Below, piece by piece: positions 7,266-13,145 of a DNA stretch of 13,145 nt; the stretch's first letter is position 1; each line of letters opens with the position of its first letter. Made by a program: the position numbers and the translations under genes. Below the pieces are notes generated by a model. It saw nothing but the letters and a program-made list of their open reading frames with translations, was not told the origin of the DNA and made no database searches. The stretch is from JAHDDH01 sp963922775 (GTDB lineage: Bacteria > Bacteroidota > Bacteroidia > Cytophagales > Amoebophilaceae): positions 1-13,145 of the forward strand of contig CAWUJG010000018.1 in NCBI GenBank assembly GCA_963922775.1. The letters are read 5' to 3'.

Positions 7266-7592
7266 CCTATTTTAATTTTATCTTCACGCTGTATTAACAT
7301 GCTACTTGATACTAAATGAAAAACTAAATAACTTAGTAGAGACACACAATATATAAGTTTACATACCTATATCTTTTTTTATATTTTTTACTGCCTATAA
7401 CAACATAAAATATACCGTATTTGCATAATATAGTACAATTGACAACTACTTCATCAAATATTATTATTAATAATAACACCTGCTTCTCATAAAATTTTTA
7501 TAACTTCATACTTTAACATACCATAGATATCCACTATACATTGCATACATTAAGATTATTTTTTTTCGTTTTATGTCTTTATTATTTATGCT
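7266..7592. other. 327-bp AT-rich spacer between the HTH gene and pyrG
   Basis: No credible ORF, tRNA or decayed gene is recognisable on either strand. It contains a weak inverted repeat (TACTAA 7310-7315 with TTAGTA 7333-7338, 17-nt loop, no T-run), a T-rich stretch at about 7373-7388, a TTGACA/TATTAT pair and a 16-bp palindrome at 7461-7476. It most likely holds the end of the HTH transcript and the pyrG promoter. Confidence 0.5.
7439..7467 (+). promoter_or_regulatory. TTGACA-17-TATTAT promoter-like sequence upstream of pyrG
   Basis: TTGACA at 7439-7444 is followed after exactly 17 bp by TATTAT at 7462-7467, close to the classical sigma-70 consensus, about 125 bp before pyrG. Bacteroidota primary sigma factors normally use a different consensus, so this may be coincidence. 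The -10-like hexamer lies inside a perfect 16-bp AT palindrome (7461-7476). Confidence 0.25.
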
Positions 7593-9203
7593 ATGCCAGT
7601 AATTAAACATATTTTTGTTACAGGTGGCGTTACTTCTTCATTGGGTAAAGGCATCATAGCCGCTTCTTTAGGCCGTCTACTCCTCTCTAGAGGATACCGT
7701 ATTACCATCCAAAAGCTGGATCCTTATATCAATATTGATCCAGGAACTATGAATCCTATAGAACATGGTGAGTGTTTTGTAACTGATGATGGTGCAGAGA
7801 CAGATTTAGACTTAGGACATTATGAACGATTCTTAGATATTACTACTACACAAGCCAATAATACTACTACTGGAAAAGTATATCATCATGTTATTACCAA
7901 AGAAAGAAGAGGAGATTATCTGGGTAAAACAGTACAAGTAATTCCTCATATAACAGATGAAATTAAACAATGTATTTTTGATTTAGAACAACAAAATTTA
8001 GACATTATTATTACAGAAATAGGAGGGTGTGTAGGCGATATTGAATCTTTACCTTTTATTGAAGCTATTAGGCAAGTCAAATGGGAATATGGGGAAAAAA
8101 ATTGTTTAGTTATACATTTAACACTCTTACCCTATCTTCATTCTACACAAGAAATCAAAACAAAACCAACACAACATAGTGTAAAAAAACTGTTAGAAAC
8201 AGGTATTCAACCTGATATCCTTATCTGTCGTACATCGCATACTATTACACCTTCCATACGTCAAAAAATTTCCCTATTTTGTAATGTGGCTAAACAAGAT
8301 GTTATTGAAGCTAAAGATGTAGATACTATTTATGCTGTTCCATTATCATTGCATAAAGAAGGGTTTGATTTAAGAGTACTAGAGAAACTTTCTCTTTCTA
8401 AGTACAAGCCATTAAACATGAACAAATGGGATAAACTGCTTCAGCATTATTACCATCCTTCTCATACTATACATGTGGGTATTGTAGGCAAATACACTAT
8501 ACTACCAGATGCTTATAAATCTATTACAGAAGCTTTATGCCATGCAGGAATGCATTTAAAATGTAAAATAAACATCCATTTTTTGGATGCAGAAAAAATA
8601 AATAAAGAATATATAGACCAACATTTTCCTTTATTAGAGGGAGTTATTGTAGCTCCAGGATTTGGCAATAGAGGAATTCAAGGTAAAATACGTATAATTA
8701 AACATGTACGTGAAAATCATATCCCATTTTTAGGGATATGTTTGGGTATGCAGTGTGCAGTAGTAGAATTTGCACAAAATGTATTAGGATGGAAAAATGC
8801 TTCTTCTACAGAATATGACCCTCAAACGCCATATCCTGTAATTGACTTGATGGAAAAACAAAAAAATATTATCCACAAAGGAGGAAGTATGCGTTTAGGA
8901 GCCCACCCATGTGCACTACGTAAACATACCAAAACCTGGCAAGCATATAAAAAAGAAAATATTAAAGAAAGACACAGACATCGCTATGAGTTTAACTATA
9001 AATACCTTGCACAGTTTGAACAAAAAGGCATGCAAGCTGTAGGTATTAATCCTGAAAATAAACTGATAGAAATTGTAGAAATTTTTCATCATCCATTTTT
9101 TATTGGTACACAGTTTCACCCGGAATATAAAAGTACAGTACTTAATCCCCATCCTTTATTCATTCAATTTATACATACTATATTATTATCTTGCAAAAAC
9201 TGA
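7593..9203 (+). CDS. pyrG: CTP synthase
   Basis: Makes CTP from UTP, ATP and glutamine, the last step of pyrimidine nucleotide synthesis. The 536-residue protein has both domains. The N-terminal synthase domain opens with the P-loop region TGGVTSSLGKG (10-20), then KLDPYINIDPGTMNP (41-55) and DGAETDLDLGHYERF (66-80), with TEIGGCVGDIES (141-152) near the metal site. The C-terminal class I glutaminase domain has PGFGNRG (355-361), the nucleophile Cys383 in GICLGMQ (381-387), and His509 and Glu511 in QFHPEY (507-512), so the ammonia-releasing triad is complete. The ATG is placed by the conserved KHIFVTGG start. yidC follows after 59 bp on the same strand. Retention suggests that the organism does not depend solely on imported CTP. 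Confidence 0.97.
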   Translation: MPVIKHIFVTGGVTSSLGKGIIAASLGRLLLSRGYRITIQKLDPYINIDPGTMNPIEHGECFVTDDGAETDLDLGHYERFLDITTTQANNTTTGKVYHHVITKERRGDYLGKTVQVIPHITDEIKQCIFDLEQQNLDIIITEIGGCVGDIESLPFIEAIRQVKWEYGEKNCLVIHLTLLPYLHSTQEIKTKPTQHSVKKLLETGIQPDILICRTSHTITPSIRQKISLFCNVAKQDVIEAKDVDTIYAVPLSLHKEGFDLRVLEKLSLSKYKPLNMNKWDKLLQHYYHPSHTIHVGIVGKYTILPDAYKSITEALCHAGMHLKCKINIHFLDAEKINKEYIDQHFPLLEGVIVAPGFGNRGIQGKIRIIKHVRENHIPFLGICLGMQCAVVEFAQNVLGWKNASSTEYDPQTPYPVIDLMEKQKNIIHKGGSMRLGAHPCALRKHTKTWQAYKKENIKERHRHRYEFNYKYLAQFEQKGMQAVGINPENKLIEIVEIFHHPFFIGTQFHPEYKSTVLNPHPLFIQFIHTILLSCKN

Positions 9204-9262
9204 CATACTTTTTTGTCACAACAATACAAATAAAGAGATTTAAATAACATCATTACTTTACT

Positions 9263-11062
9263 ATGGCAAATCAAATAGATACTCAAAAAGCTGTTGGGCT
9301 AACCTTAATCTCCCTTTTGCTTATTATTTACATGTATTTTTTTGCTCCTAAACCACCAAAACAGGTTCAAAACCAACCACCTACTACTACGACTGTATTA
9401 CCTCAAGCCCAATATATACCTCCTACTGATAAGCCTTGTATACCTCCATCTACTGCTACTCAGGCAAATAAAAAAAAAGAGACTAAAGAATATATATTAG
9501 AAAATAATATGATGCAAGTAACTATTTCTACTCATGGAGGGAAAATAAAAAAAGTGTGGTTAAAACAATATAAAACATATTTAAAAGACCCTTTAGTTTT
9601 AATAGATAACCAAAGCAGCCATATGGAACTAAAGATATCTACACCTATACAAAATATTAATACAAATCAACATTTTTTTCATGTTGCTAACCAAGGAGTT
9701 GTTGAGGTAGATAAAGAAGGTACACAAACATTAACTTTAGAGTTACCCTTATCTCCTCAAGCTATACTTAAGTACACTTATACATTAAAAAAAAATGATT
9801 ATACTTTAGGTTATGTAGTAAAAATGACTGGTCAAGACAAACACCATACACAAAAAGCACAATTTTTTTGGAAAAACAAAGTAAAAAGAATTGAAAAAAA
9901 TATAGAAGAAAGTAAAACAAAAACCACTATCAACTACAGTTTACAAGATGATTCCTTTAATGATTTAGGTATTTCTGCTACTGAAAACAAAACAAGAAAT
10001 GTCCATAATTTACACTGGGTAAATACAAAGCAAAAATTTTTTTCTGCTGCCATTTTAGCCCAAAATGGCTTTTCTAAAGCAAAGCTTACTACTATACCAC
10101 AATCTGATGATACTTTTTTAAAAACTACAGACATAGTTTTAGATTTATCTACACAAGACCTATCTACACAAGGAGAAAAACTGCAGTTTTACTTTGGCCC
10201 CAATGATTATAAAATTATGAAAAAGGTAGCTAAAGGATTTGAACGCAATGTTTATTTAGGCTGGCCAGTTATAAAATGGTTTAATCAGTTAGTAATTATG
10301 CCTATTTTTGATTTTTTAGCCCAGTTTATCACCAATTATGGCATATTAATTATAGTATTAGTCCTTATCATAAAAATCATTTTACTGCCTTTATCTTATA
10401 AATCCTATATTTCCATGTCTAAAATGAAGTCTTTAAAACCTGCCTTAGATGACATTAAAAAAAGGCATGAAGGTAATATGCAGCAGATTCAGCTAGAGCA
10501 AATGCAGCTCTATCGCGAAATGGGTATTAACCCCTTAAGTGGCTGTATTCCGGTGTTATTGCAAATTCCTATCTTATTTGCCCTATTCAACTTTTTTCCC
10601 AATACCATTGCTTTTCGTCAGGAGGGGTTTCTTTGGGCAAATGATCTTTCTACATACGACAGTATTTGTACATTACCTTTTACAATTCCATTTTACGGAG
10701 ACCATGTCAGTCTATTCACCATTTTAATGACAGGTTCTACTATTCTATACACATGGTCTAATAATCAAGTTAGCACAGCACAAGGGCCCATGAAGATGGT
10801 TTCTTATATGATGCCAATAATGTTTATGTTTGTTTTAAACTCATTTCCAGCCAGTTTAAGCTTCTATTATTTTGTGGCCAATATGATTACATTTTTACAA
10901 CAAAGTTTAATTAAAAAATCTGTAGATGAAAAAAAAATTAGACAAAAACTAGAAATTAATAAAAGAATGTACAGGTCAAATCCGAAAAAAAAGTCAAATT
11001 TTAAGCAAATGCTTGAAAAAGCCATGAAAGAGGCTGCAGAGCGTAAAAAAAATAAAAAATGA
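9263..11062 (+). CDS. yidC: Membrane protein insertase YidC (Oxa1 family)
   Basis: Inserts and folds inner-membrane proteins, alone or with SecYEG. The 599 residues follow the Gram-negative layout: an N-terminal membrane anchor (about 10-28), a Pro/Thr-rich linker (about 29-68), a large periplasmic beta domain (about 75-325), then the conserved insertase core from about 333. Core features include the membrane segment YGILIIVLVLIIKIILLPL (359-377), the cytoplasmic coiled hairpin after MSKMKSL (385-391), and MGINPLSGCIPVLLQIPI (420-437). Lys371 stands where proteobacterial YidC has its essential groove Arg; to my knowledge Lys is usual here in Bacteroidota, so the positive charge is kept. Further membrane segments lie at about 483-498, 512-526 and 530-546, and the tail is very Lys-rich, suited to ribosome contact. 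metG follows after 33 bp. Confidence 0.96.
   Translation: MANQIDTQKAVGLTLISLLLIIYMYFFAPKPPKQVQNQPPTTTTVLPQAQYIPPTDKPCIPPSTATQANKKKETKEYILENNMMQVTISTHGGKIKKVWLKQYKTYLKDPLVLIDNQSSHMELKISTPIQNINTNQHFFHVANQGVVEVDKEGTQTLTLELPLSPQAILKYTYTLKKNDYTLGYVVKMTGQDKHHTQKAQFFWKNKVKRIEKNIEESKTKTTINYSLQDDSFNDLGISATENKTRNVHNLHWVNTKQKFFSAAILAQNGFSKAKLTTIPQSDDTFLKTTDIVLDLSTQDLSTQGEKLQFYFGPNDYKIMKKVAKGFERNVYLGWPVIKWFNQLVIMPIFDFLAQFITNYGILIIVLVLIIKIILLPLSYKSYISMSKMKSLKPALDDIKKRHEGNMQQIQLEQMQLYREMGINPLSGCIPVLLQIPILFALFNFFPNTIAFRQEGFLWANDLSTYDSICTLPFTIPFYGDHVSLFTILMTGSTILYTWSNNQVSTAQGPMKMVSYMMPIMFMFVLNSFPASLSFYYFVANMITFLQQSLIKKSVDEKKIRQKLEINKRMYRSNPKKKSNFKQMLEKAMKEAAERKKNKK
10142..10171 (+). repeat. Tandem 15-bp duplication inside yidC
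   Basis: Two adjacent 15-bp units both encode DLSTQ (residues 294-298 and 299-303). They differ at two silent positions (GAT/GAC and TTA/CTA). The duplication keeps frame and lies in the periplasmic domain, probably in a loop. Confidence 0.7.
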
Positions 11063-11095
11063 TTATTTAAATTCTTTGTTGTCTGAATTTTTTAT

Positions 11096-12733
11096 ATGTC
11101 TAAAAAATACACCATCACTGCAGCCCTTCCCTATGCCAATGGTCCTATCCATATAGGCCATATGGCGGGAGTATATCTTCCTGCAGATATCTATGCTCGA
11201 TACTTACGTTTAAAAAATAAAGACGTAGTTTTTGTCAGTGGATCTGATGAACATGGTGTTCCTATCACACTTAAAGCAAAAAAAGAAAAAAAAACACCGC
11301 AAGCAGTAGTAGATCATTACCATGAACGTAATAAAAAAGCCTTAGAAAATTTTGGCATCAGCTTTGACATTTTTTTTCGTACTTCAGATCAAAGACACCA
11401 CCAATTATCCCAAAAATTTTATACACATTTAGCGCAAAAAAATAAATTAATATTACAAGAAAGTGAACAGTTTTTTGATGAAAAAAACCAACAATTTTTA
11501 GCAGATCGGTATATTCAAGGAACTTGCCCCCATTGTCATTACAAAAAAGCCTATGGTGACCAGTGTGAATCATGTGGAAAATCACTCAACCCACAAGATC
11601 TTTTAGAGCCTCAATCTATGTTAAGTGGCAAAAAACCTGTAATGAAAAAGACAAAACATGCCTATCTTCCTTTAAATCAATACCAGAGTTTCTTTCAAGA
11701 ATGGATCTTAGAAAGAGAAAAACATTGGAAAAAAAATGTCTACGGTCAATGTAAATCGTGGTTAACATCTGGATTATCTCCAAGAGCTATTACACGTGAT
11801 TTAAATTGGGGAGTAGAGGTCAAAATAGATACAAATGTAAAAAAAGTGTTGTATGTTTGGTTTGATGCACCTATTGGCTATATATCAGCAACAAAAGTTT
11901 GGGCAGAAGAAAAAGGAAAAAACTGGAAAGATTATTGGCAAAATAAATCTACAAAATTAGTACATTTTATAGGAAAAGATAACATCGTATTTCATTGTAT
12001 TATATTCCCTGCCATGCTCCAAGCACATGGAGATTATGTTTTACCTGAAAATGTGCCAGCTAATGAATTTCTAAATTTAGAAGGAAAAAAAATTTCAACA
12101 TCCCAAAACTGGGCTGTATGGCTAGAAGATTACCTCAAAAAATTTCCAGAAAAACAGGATGTTTTGCGTTACGTACTTTGTGCTAATGCACCTGAAACTA
12201 AGGATAATGATTTTACTTGGAAGGATTTTCAAGATAAAAATAATAATGAACTAGTAGCCAACTTAGGCAATTTTGTACATCGTACATTTACACTAGTACA
12301 TAAACACTTTGAAGGAAGAGTTCCTTTTTTATCTGAACTAACTTCTCAAGATAAAGAAGTTATACAACATTATAAAATAATACCTCAAAAAATAAGTCAA
12401 GCTATAGCGCAATATAAATTTCGTGAAGGGATATCCTATATTATGGAACTAGCACATCTGGGCAATAAATATTTAGCAGATACTGCACCATGGAAATCTA
12501 TTAAACAAAAAAATTACCAAAGGGCAGGAAGTATATTGCATATTTGCATACAAATTATTCATTATGTAGCTATTTTAGCAGCACCATTTTTACCAGATAC
12601 AAGCAAAAAGTTACAAAATATGTTATTATGTAAAACAACGTGGTTGGATATAGACTCTGGTGTCACTTTACCAGGTAATCATATTTTAGAAAAGCCATTG
12701 CTTTTATTTTCAAAAATTGAGCTATCACCATAA
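11096..12733 (+). CDS. metG: Methionyl-tRNA synthetase, without the C-terminal extension
   Basis: Charges tRNA-Met with methionine in the cytoplasm. The class I catalytic core has HIGH (19-22) in YANGPIHIGH. The second signature is KISTS (332-336) in place of KMSKS, the form I associate with Bacteroidota. A zinc knuckle has Cys144, 147, 157 and 160. VWFDAPIGYISA (254-265) and HFIGKDNIVFHCIIFPA (290-306) are intact, and the helical anticodon-binding domain runs from about 370 to 510. At 545 residues the protein stops right after the LEKPLLLFSKIE segment (531-542), where many bacterial MetRS, including those of many Bacteroidota, continue with an EMAPII-like tRNA-binding/dimerisation domain. 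The stop is clean TAA and no remnant of that domain is visible in the next 87 bp. The shorter form is known to suffice for activity in other bacteria. Confidence 0.96.
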   Translation: MSKKYTITAALPYANGPIHIGHMAGVYLPADIYARYLRLKNKDVVFVSGSDEHGVPITLKAKKEKKTPQAVVDHYHERNKKALENFGISFDIFFRTSDQRHHQLSQKFYTHLAQKNKLILQESEQFFDEKNQQFLADRYIQGTCPHCHYKKAYGDQCESCGKSLNPQDLLEPQSMLSGKKPVMKKTKHAYLPLNQYQSFFQEWILEREKHWKKNVYGQCKSWLTSGLSPRAITRDLNWGVEVKIDTNVKKVLYVWFDAPIGYISATKVWAEEKGKNWKDYWQNKSTKLVHFIGKDNIVFHCIIFPAMLQAHGDYVLPENVPANEFLNLEGKKISTSQNWAVWLEDYLKKFPEKQDVLRYVLCANAPETKDNDFTWKDFQDKNNNELVANLGNFVHRTFTLVHKHFEGRVPFLSELTSQDKEVIQHYKIIPQKISQAIAQYKFREGISYIMELAHLGNKYLADTAPWKSIKQKNYQRAGSILHICIQIIHYVAILAAPFLPDTSKKLQNMLLCKTTWLDIDSGVTLPGNHILEKPLLLFSKIELSP

Positions 12734-12735
12734 AA

Positions 12736-12779
12736 AAGACTTAAATATTTATAATATCAAATTGGTTTGATTAAATCTT
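12736..12779 (+). terminator. Hairpin after metG
   Basis: An outer stem, AAGACTTA (12736-12743) with TAAATCTT (12772-12779), pairs with one mismatch. Within it ATCAAA (12756-12761) and TTTGAT (12766-12771) form a 6-bp stem on a 4-nt loop. It begins 3 bp past the metG stop, a good place for transcription to end, but only a short T-rich stretch follows. Confidence 0.35.
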
Positions 12780-12803
12780 TAAAAATTCTTCAATAATTTT
12801 TAG

Positions 12804-12811
12804 TAGATTTG
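12804..12811 (+). promoter_or_regulatory. Candidate -7 element for the lipoprotein gene
   Basis: TAGATTTG matches TAnnTTTG. It ends only 9 bp before the ATG at 12821, implying a very short leader if it is used. No -33 TTG is present at 19-23 bp upstream. Confidence 0.3.
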
Positions 12812-12820
12812 CTTTTTATC

Positions 12821-13145
12821 ATGAAAAAAAGTAAAAATATTTTTAAAGCTGCTATTATTCTAGCAGTTCTTTTCTGTACTAACTTCTATTCTTGTAATAG
12901 AGTACTGTATAAAAAAAAACTGCCAAGTAAATTTATAAAAGCAAAAAAAAATATCCAAAAGCAAAATGATGTAAACTATAAATATGCTATTGCTCAGTTT
13001 AAAACTGAGAATGATAAAATTACTTTAGAAGCAAAAAGAAAGAAGAAAAACAGAACAGAACAGAAGGAAGAAACAGAACAGGAGGAAGAAATAGAACAGA
13101 AGGAAGAAAGAAAACAGAAGGAAAAAATAGAACAGGAGGAAGAAA
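12821..13145 (+). CDS. Putative lipoprotein with charged hexapeptide repeats (partial, 3' end outside window)
   Basis: I do not recognise a family. The visible 108 residues start with a lipoprotein-type signal: MKKSKN, a hydrophobic stretch (about 7-22), then FYSC with Cys25 as the probable lipidated residue. A Ser-Cys ending is common in Bacteroidota lipoproteins, though the lipobox is weak because Phe stands where Leu is usual. No acidic residue follows Cys25 immediately. Next comes a basic segment (31-48), a mixed segment (49-72), and a Lys/Arg cluster KRKKKNR (72-78). From residue 79 the protein consists of hexapeptide units, [T/I/R][E/K]Q[K/E]E[E/K], rich in Glu, Gln and Lys, likely one long charged helix. 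The frame is open to the window's end, so total length and any C-terminal domain are unknown. An envelope or surface location is inferred. Confidence 0.7.
   Translation, partial: MKKSKNIFKAAIILAVLFCTNFYSCNRVLYKKKLPSKFIKAKKNIQKQNDVNYKYAIAQFKTENDKITLEAKRKKKNRTEQKEETEQEEEIEQKEERKQKEKIEQEEE
13055..13144 (+). repeat. 18-bp tandem repeat in the lipoprotein gene
   Basis: Five consecutive 18-bp units encode TEQKEE, TEQEEE, IEQKEE, RKQKEK and IEQEEE. Units differ by a few bases, and units 2 and 5 are alike except for ACA/ATA at the first codon. The period is a whole number of codons, so gain or loss of units keeps the frame. The array probably continues beyond the right edge. Confidence 0.85.

Noticed and set aside
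7310..7338. TACTAA/TTAGTA inverted repeat as a terminator for the HTH gene
   Set aside because: The stem is short and AT-rich with a 17-nt loop, and no T-run follows.
9201..9218. TGACA/TGTCA inverted repeat after pyrG as a terminator
   Set aside because: Only five base pairs, it includes the stop codon, and the T-run lies in the loop, not after the stem. pyrG-yidC read-through is more likely.
7593..12733. pyrG-yidC-metG as a novel functional system
   Set aside because: All three are complete, ordinary housekeeping genes, and pyrG next to yidC is an arrangement I recall from other Bacteroidota.
13055..13144. Tandem repeat as a possible CRISPR array
   Set aside because: Units are contiguous 18-mers with no spacers and are in frame within an open coding sequence.

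Overview
The window is a gene-dense, strongly AT-rich stretch of bacterial chromosome. It carries eight complete protein genes, two tRNA genes and the start of a ninth protein gene that runs off the right edge. The likely source is a member of the Bacteroidota with a reduced, host-associated lifestyle, possibly close to the Amoebophilus/Cardinium group. The evidence is: no start codon has a Shine-Dalgarno sequence; several gene starts are preceded by TAnnTTTG, the -7 element of Bacteroidota promoters; MetRS has KISTS in place of KMSKS; YidC has a Lys where proteobacterial YidC has its groove Arg; the last gene has a Ser-Cys lipoprotein signal; and bases are heavily biased to A and T, with A-tracts up to 13 long inside genes. 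The genus-level placement is inference.

Layout. On the minus strand at the left is gdhA (glutamate dehydrogenase) followed by psd (phosphatidylserine decarboxylase), 18 bp apart. A 232-bp divergent spacer separates gdhA from dapF (diaminopimelate epimerase) and priA (primosomal helicase) on the plus strand, which are 3 bp apart. priA converges on a minus-strand unit made of tRNA-Gly(GCC), tRNA-Leu(UAA) and uppS (undecaprenyl diphosphate synthase). A 290-bp spacer with inverted repeats then leads into a small helix-turn-helix regulator on the plus strand. After a 327-bp AT-rich spacer come pyrG (CTP synthase), yidC (membrane insertase) and metG (methionyl-tRNA synthetase), closely spaced. Last is a partial lipoprotein gene whose tail is an 18-bp tandem repeat coding for a Glu/Gln/Lys-rich hexapeptide.

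Function. Nearly all genes are housekeeping. Envelope building is the main theme: psd makes phosphatidylethanolamine, dapF makes meso-DAP for peptidoglycan, uppS makes the undecaprenyl carrier, yidC inserts membrane proteins, and pyrG supplies CTP for phospholipid and nucleic acid synthesis. priA restarts stalled replication forks, metG and the tRNAs serve translation, and gdhA links ammonia to 2-oxoglutarate.

I found no defence island, phage, insertion sequence, CRISPR array or biosynthetic cluster, and no convincing new system. The points most worth a second look are the repeat-bearing lipoprotein at the right edge, the overlapping inverted repeats in front of the HTH gene, the non-ATG uppS start 28 nt after a tRNA, the acceptor-stem mismatch in tRNA-Gly, the long A-tracts in priA, and the MetRS that lacks the usual C-terminal extension.
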